From: Paenibacillus pectinilyticus
GTDB lineage: Bacteria; Bacillota; Bacilli; Paenibacillales; NBRC-103111
Direction of reading: 5' to 3'
Length of the DNA: 64,000 nucleotides
NCBI RefSeq assembly: GCF_001700435.1
Contig: NZ_LYPC01000027.1
Span: 310,380-374,379 of the forward strand
Every line of letters starts with the position of its first letter. Within the stretch, counting starts at the first letter, position 1. Shown piece by piece: positions 59,443 through 64,000 of the stretch. The notes beneath the pieces are model-generated. The model saw only the letters and a list, made by a program, of their open reading frames with translations, was not told where the DNA came from and did not search any database. The position numbers and the translations under genes are program-made.

Positions 59443-60789
59443 ATGACACAATCATTCCCCATTGAAACCTTTCAATCCGAATCGTTTCAGAATCAGTTAG
59501 GTGGCTATTGGATGAGGGTCGCAGATCAGGTTCAATCATTGAATCGACTTGTTTTTCTGGAGTGGGCCTCTTCGCGAATTATCGCTGGATGGGTTCCTGC
59601 TGCACCTGAACTGGCATGGAAATGCGAGATGACCCATATCATGTGGCATCAAATGACTTTCGCTGAACAGCTACGCAGTCGTAAGGAGGAATTGGCAGGT
59701 AACAGTAAGGTGACCATTCCGTCTGCCGCGCTGGAAGCACTTATACAAAATATTTCGCGCGCAGATACGTTTATGGCCTTTATGGCAGGGTGGTTCCTAG
59801 AATTCAACCGGTCTATGATGGATGCTTATGAACGGTTACAGGAAGCGTTGGACCCTATTTTCGATGCGCCTACGATCGAGCTTCTTCAGGACATTATCCC
59901 AAAGAAACGCAAACATAACGAATGGGCGAGACTGATCGTCCATGAAGCTGTTAAGCAACTGGAGCTTCTGCAAAGTGTAAATCGATTCCGAACATATGTG
60001 CGTGCGTCACTCCTGTATGCAGGTGGCGTGGATGAGAAGCAGGAAACGTTTGGAGGGGTTGCGCCATTGTTCCCGATTACCGAACCATTAGGTCCTGCAC
60101 CTCGTAAACGAGCGAAGCCAAATAACGTGAAGACGACAGATGAATTCATCCCGCCTGTAGAAGTTGCGGATAATTTAAAAATTTTCATGTGGCATTATAT
60201 GACCGAAATTCAAGTCGTCGATCCGATGTGCTACGTATTTTTCGGGCTTTCCGATATGCCATTCGAATTCTATTGCGACTTTAGCCGCCATATTTGGGAT
60301 GAGACTCGCCATCATCAAATGGGGGTGCGCCGTCTACAGCAAATGGGCTTTGACACGAGTGAATTTGCCATACCGTATGGGGATGATGCGATTCATGAGC
60401 TGGAAAATTATTATTCGGAGCTTTCGATGGTGGGGGAGACATGTTCCTTCACGAGGAAGAAGAAATCCATGGAAACCTACTATGAGAAGGGGGACATTCT
60501 ATCGGGTATGACAGCGGAAATTGATATTATTGATGAACGCTCGCATGTGAAATTCGGTAAAAAGTGGATACCTGTCATGCATAAAAACCGATCCGGGCAC
60601 GATCAGAGCCTTGACGAAATCATCCGGGAAATCATGAATCGTTGGATCGATCAGGACCAGTCGGGGCTTGGCAGCCTGCAAGGTAATCCCGAATTGGCGA
60701 AGCTTCCTGAGGAAGAAAAGCGAAGTATAAAGCACTTCGCCTTTTGCAGCAAAATCGAGTTTAAGGATTTGAATTTTGGGAAATTGTGA
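59443..60789 (+). CDS. Ferritin-like (possible di-iron) protein of unknown function
   Basis: The 448-residue soluble protein is not one I can name. Paired ExxH motifs fit a ferritin-like di-metal fold: Glu62-His65, Glu287-His290 in WDETRHHQ and Glu365-His368 in DERSHV, with Glu255 as a further ligand candidate. Members of this loose group include oxidase and hydroxylase-like proteins. GAGAGGA is 8-9 bases before the ATG at 59443; an earlier TTG at 59374 has no ribosome site. The divergent cupin-AraC gene is the likely regulator. A sugar-related oxidation is possible but not shown. Confidence 0.55.
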   Translation: MTQSFPIETFQSESFQNQLGGYWMRVADQVQSLNRLVFLEWASSRIIAGWVPAAPELAWKCEMTHIMWHQMTFAEQLRSRKEELAGNSKVTIPSAALEALIQNISRADTFMAFMAGWFLEFNRSMMDAYERLQEALDPIFDAPTIELLQDIIPKKRKHNEWARLIVHEAVKQLELLQSVNRFRTYVRASLLYAGGVDEKQETFGGVAPLFPITEPLGPAPRKRAKPNNVKTTDEFIPPVEVADNLKIFMWHYMTEIQVVDPMCYVFFGLSDMPFEFYCDFSRHIWDETRHHQMGVRRLQQMGFDTSEFAIPYGDDAIHELENYYSELSMVGETCSFTRKKKSMETYYEKGDILSGMTAEIDIIDERSHVKFGKKWIPVMHKNRSGHDQSLDEIIREIMNRWIDQDQSGLGSLQGNPELAKLPEEEKRSIKHFAFCSKIEFKDLNFGKL

Positions 60790-60804
60790 TGTCTAATAAG
60801 GGAA

Positions 60805-60840
60805 CCTAAAAAGAGCTAGGCGCGTAAAGTCGCCTAGCTC
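60805..60840 (-). terminator. Terminator after the third binding-protein gene
   Basis: GAGCTAGGCG (60813-60822) pairs perfectly with CGCCTAGCTC (60831-60840); on the minus strand the stem is followed by TTTTTAGG. It ends the lipoprotein gene at 60853 and may also serve the convergent ferritin-like gene. Confidence 0.85.
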
Positions 60841-60852
60841 CATATTTACATT

Positions 60853-62526
60853 CTATTTTTTGGACACAGACAAGAACCACTCGTTAACTTCCTTCGTTGT
60901 TTGATCCCCGCCATTCGCCTTCCAGCTGGCGACGAATTCGTCAAACGCATTGACTGGCAGCTTGCCATAAATGATTTTGTTGAAGGTTTCAAGCTCGGAT
61001 TGGCGCAAAAGATTCCATTTCGATATCATCGTAGGCGTTGCTGCACCAGTGAAATAGTTCTGTTTGCGGATGTCCATTTGGGACATCACGACTTTCGCAG
61101 CATCCCAGTTTTCTGGTTTGCGGAAATCAGCGAGCTGCTTCTCGTATGGAGTTTCAGGCTTCTTACCTTCAGCAAGCTTAACCAGCGATTTGAAGTACAG
61201 ATCTGGAATACGTGCAGGTCCGGTTATGAAGCTGAACTCATTGGAGAAGTCCTTGATTTTCTCTTTATCACTAGTCGGTTTGCCATCTATGATATCCCAG
61301 TCGTAGCCTTGTGCAAAGCCATATTCGAACTTGCTGCCGGTTTGCGGGTTAGCCAGGTTATCAAGCATGTAGTTGTAGTATAGGAAGAATGCTTCTGGGT
61401 GTTTGGCATCTTTATTAATCATAAAGGAGCTGTTCACACCGCTGTTTTGCCACTTCGTACCCGCAAGTCCGTCTGGACCAGTAGGAACCGGATAAGCTTT
61501 ATATTTCGAGCCTTTTACGTTCTTTAACAAATCCGGAGCTGGCCAGTCAGGAACCCAGTTAGCGCCAGGCAGAACCCCTGCATTTCCTTTGGTCCAGATC
61601 TCAGCTGATTTCCCCTCGTCCCACAAAGCGGCATCCGGATGTATATAGCCTTTGTTCATCCATTCTTGCAATTTGGCAAGTGCTTTCTTGGCTCCTGGAT
61701 TAACAGAACCATATTCAAGATTGCCACTTGCATCTTTGTTCCATTGCTCCTCAACAGAGCCATAAGCTCCGAACAGCCAATCAAGTCCGCCCATCCAAGT
61801 GTTCGTATTGTTCTTCAATGAAATCGCGAGCGGATAGACATCCTTAGCAGCAAGCCCGTCCGGGTTCTGATTCTTGAATTTGTCCATTACGTTTTCTAAA
61901 TCTGCAATTGTCTTGGGAGCTGAAAGATGCAGCTTTTCCATCCAATCTTCCCGCAGCCATAACATGGTATCGTCGTTGTCGGTATATTCAAGAATCGGCA
62001 GGTTATACTTCTTGCCATTCCGAGTGAAAGGGTACCACAATTCTGGATGCTGAATCGTATGGTCTTTCCATATTTTATTGGCGTACTTCTCAAATAGGGC
62101 ATCAATGGGCACGAACTGACCGGAATCAATCAGTTGGTTGGTCAGAACAGGATCAGTCGGTACGAATACGAAATCAGGCAACTTCTCGCCGGAAGCAATC
62201 GCAAGTTGAAGCTTTTGCTTATATTGATCCGCGCCTGCAGGATACCAAGTGTCTTTATGCTTGATACCGAATTGTTCCAGCATCCAACGGTCATGAACAT
62301 TATTTTCTTTCGTATCGCCTTTCACATATTTCTTAGGCATTAATACAGTGCTAATCTCAATCGGCGGATCGTATTTGCCTTTCTTGAATGCAGCATCAGA
62401 CGATGCGGACTCGTTTGAAGCGGAATTGGATGGCTGTGCGTTCTCCCCAGATTTTCCAGTACATGCTGTAACAAGCATAAGTGCTGTGACTGTGAGCAGC
62501 ATCCATGGTTTTTTGAATTTACTCAT
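60853..62526 (-). CDS. ABC transporter substrate-binding lipoprotein (LplA/YtcQ type)
   Basis: The 557-residue protein has a basic start, a hydrophobic segment and the lipobox VTAC (Cys22), an Asn/Ser-rich linker (24-47), and the large sugar-binding fold of LplA-type proteins (GEKLPDFVFVPTDP, DTMLWLREDWMEKL, NSSFMINKDAKHPEAFFLYY). No permease lies next to it on the left; the terminator at 60805 follows it directly. Its permeases may be further upstream beyond the window edge or elsewhere. The YesN-type regulator gene ends 107 bases upstream. Confidence 0.92.
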   Translation of the reverse strand: MSKFKKPWMLLTVTALMLVTACTGKSGENAQPSNSASNESASSDAAFKKGKYDPPIEISTVLMPKKYVKGDTKENNVHDRWMLEQFGIKHKDTWYPAGADQYKQKLQLAIASGEKLPDFVFVPTDPVLTNQLIDSGQFVPIDALFEKYANKIWKDHTIQHPELWYPFTRNGKKYNLPILEYTDNDDTMLWLREDWMEKLHLSAPKTIADLENVMDKFKNQNPDGLAAKDVYPLAISLKNNTNTWMGGLDWLFGAYGSVEEQWNKDASGNLEYGSVNPGAKKALAKLQEWMNKGYIHPDAALWDEGKSAEIWTKGNAGVLPGANWVPDWPAPDLLKNVKGSKYKAYPVPTGPDGLAGTKWQNSGVNSSFMINKDAKHPEAFFLYYNYMLDNLANPQTGSKFEYGFAQGYDWDIIDGKPTSDKEKIKDFSNEFSFITGPARIPDLYFKSLVKLAEGKKPETPYEKQLADFRKPENWDAAKVVMSQMDIRKQNYFTGAATPTMISKWNLLRQSELETFNKIIYGKLPVNAFDEFVASWKANGGDQTTKEVNEWFLSVSKK

Positions 62527-62633
62527 TGGTGATCTCCCCCTGCGGTGTAAAATAACTACATGCTAACTCTACCAACTTATTGGGGATGGTATCTATATGA
62601 TAATCTTAGTTTCCGTAAGACTTTGTTAGGCAA

Positions 62634-64000
62634 TTAGATGCCGTCTCTATATTCTTGCGGTGTAACAGTGAATTGTTTTTTAAACACTTTAATAAAATAG
62701 GCGGGATCCAAATAACCGACGTCCATGCTAATTTCATATACTTTTTTGTCCGTTGTTTTTAGCAAATGGCTGGCACGTTCCATGCGGAGAGAGATCATGT
62801 AATCGCTGATGCCTTGGCCGGTTTCAATCTTATAAATTTTAGATAGATGTGTCGGGTGCAGGTTCACATGGTCGGCGAGCGCACGGAGCGATACGTCAAG
62901 ATGCAGGTTTTTCTCTGCAAAATCCTGTACTTTTTTCACATATAGGGAACGAATATCTTTGACTTCATTCGATGTATTTTCTTTGAGCTTACTCAGTACG
63001 CCCAGCGACCACTTTCGAAGTTTACTGATGGAGGTGAATGCATCTCCGTTCTGCAAAGGTTCAATATCTGGTCCTAATAACTTGGTCAGCGTATAGCCAT
63101 TTCGATGGGTAAGATGAGTGAAGGAAGAAGCGATTACAAATCCAGCCTCCATACAGTGCTCCCAAGATTCGGACCATCTCTGCTCCAACTCCGTAAATAT
63201 GCTTGCCAGTTTCTCTTCAGCGGCTTCCCAGCGCCCAGCCTCCAGTAAATGAATCAATGTAGGAGGGAGCTGGATGGCGTCCAAGGTTCCCTCTGAAATG
63301 TTCGTCTCTAATTCACTGACGCGAAGAACAAATTCTCGCTCGTCACCGACAATTTGTCGGAAATAGGCCGATGCTTTCCTGTAGTTGTCCGGTAACTGAT
63401 TGGGGAACTGGAACAAATCCGTGATGACGATCGACAGTGATCCTTTTAAGAACTGTTTCACTTTATACTGAAGCTGCATAGCCAGCTTTTCTAGCATCGT
63501 ATCTTTGCCGGGGAGAGAAAGATCCCCCTTGAGCTGAAGCAGAAAGGCAAGATAGCCATGCTCCTCCTTCACCCCCCAGACCTCTGCATATTCGCCAATA
63601 ATCTCTTCGGCCATATTGATGATGGCATATTCCATCAACTGTTGACCATTGTTGGAATATTGTTCGAATTCTTCTTCCATTCGCACGAGGACAAGGGCAC
63701 AGTCGCCCTCGTAGAAAGGTAACCCGTAACTCTCCAGCTTCCGGCTCCATTCATCAGTGGGCATGCGATAACCCCGCAAGGCGTCAAGTAGCAGCTGACC
63801 ACGCAGATAAGGTAAATTCTCACGAAGGGTGAACTGAGTGCGCTCATTGGAGCTGATGCTTTCCCATTCGGTATTCAACTGATCGATAGCTGCTTTGACA
63901 GCTCCGAATAATTCATTGTCAGTCGGTGGTTTCAAGAGGTAGTCTACCGCTTGGTTCCGAACGGCCTCTTTCGTAAATTCAAAGTCAGAATGACCGGATA
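62634..64000 (-). CDS. Response regulator with AraC output domain, YesN type (5' end missing)
   Basis: The frame stays open to the window edge. The visible N-terminal part (SGHSDFEFTKEAVRNQAVDYLLKPP) is the end of a CheY-like receiver with the conserved Lys before Pro, so the TTG at 63935 is an internal codon and not a start. A middle region of about 300 residues follows, then an AraC domain (LRALADHVNLHPTHLSKIYKIETG ... VYEISMDVGYLDPAYFIKVFKKQF). A YesM-type kinase is expected just outside the window. It probably controls the binding-protein gene at 60853. Confidence 0.92.
   Translation of the reverse strand, partial: SGHSDFEFTKEAVRNQAVDYLLKPPTDNELFGAVKAAIDQLNTEWESISSNERTQFTLRENLPYLRGQLLLDALRGYRMPTDEWSRKLESYGLPFYEGDCALVLVRMEEEFEQYSNNGQQLMEYAIINMAEEIIGEYAEVWGVKEEHGYLAFLLQLKGDLSLPGKDTMLEKLAMQLQYKVKQFLKGSLSIVITDLFQFPNQLPDNYRKASAYFRQIVGDEREFVLRVSELETNISEGTLDAIQLPPTLIHLLEAGRWEAAEEKLASIFTELEQRWSESWEHCMEAGFVIASSFTHLTHRNGYTLTKLLGPDIEPLQNGDAFTSISKLRKWSLGVLSKLKENTSNEVKDIRSLYVKKVQDFAEKNLHLDVSLRALADHVNLHPTHLSKIYKIETGQGISDYMISLRMERASHLLKTTDKKVYEISMDVGYLDPAYFIKVFKKQFTVTPQEYRDGI

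Noticed and set aside
63935-64000. TTG at 63935 as the start of the last gene
   Set aside because: The upstream codons in the same frame encode the end of a receiver domain, so the gene continues beyond the window.

Overview
The window reads as the chromosome of a spore-forming, low-to-mid GC Firmicute of the Paenibacillus type. Support for this comes from an alpha/beta small acid-soluble spore protein, a DUF4183 spore-associated protein, a CIRCE-controlled htpG, several YesM/YesN-type two-component pairs with AraC output domains, CUT1 sugar transporters without their own ATPase, and many TTG/GTG starts behind strong AAAGGAGG-type ribosome sites. No tRNA, rRNA, CRISPR array, phage or insertion sequence was seen.

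Layout. 1-2.7 kb: housekeeping and spore genes (end of a lytic transglycosylase, SASP, nrdR, DUF4183 protein, two small unknown proteins). 2.7-8.3 kb: htpG with promoter and CIRCE, a PIG-L deacetylase, a GPH/MFS sugar transporter, then a 620-base gene-poor stretch holding two kinds of short repeat and a terminator, and an NAD(P)-binding protein. 8.4-11.7 kb: a membrane protein, an ABC exporter pair and its probable divergent TetR regulator.

11.8-30.5 kb is the main feature: a glycan-use locus with two ABC permeases, a formylglycine-type sulfatase, a GH3 enzyme, a YesM/YesN sensor pair, a lipoprotein binding protein, and GH43, GH52, GH3 and GH30 enzymes. None of the enzymes shows a signal peptide, so oligosaccharides are probably imported and then desulfated and hydrolysed inside the cell. 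A near-identical 45-base element made of two 23-base direct repeats lies at the same distance from the -10 box of both the permease operon and the binding-protein gene. It is the likely binding site of the YesN-type regulator. The enzyme set points to xylo-oligosaccharides, and the sulfatase suggests that some are sulfated.

30.7-36.6 kb: NfeD and SPFH membrane proteins, an OmpR-type two-component pair, and a divergent lipoprotein that looks like a distant glycoside hydrolase. 36.7-43.5 kb (minus strand): a second CUT1 system with its own YesM/YesN pair. 43.7-50.9 kb: small regulator and detoxification units (TetR with MFS efflux; MarR with nitroreductase and monooxygenase; VOC protein; TetR with a DoxX-like protein and a frameshifted NmrA-like gene), several with clear palindromic operators next to promoters. 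51.0-56.3 kb: a GH3 enzyme, GPH transporter and HPr-like protein operon, divergent from an AraC regulator; the GH3 lacks two conserved -1 subsite residues and the HPr-like protein lacks the phosphorylatable histidine. 56.3-60.8 kb: SDR with divergent LysR, a 52-residue membrane-type protein, AraC, and a ferritin-like protein. 60.8-64.0 kb: a third solute-binding lipoprotein and a YesN-type regulator that runs off the window.

All function calls come from motif and family recognition by eye. No database search was run.
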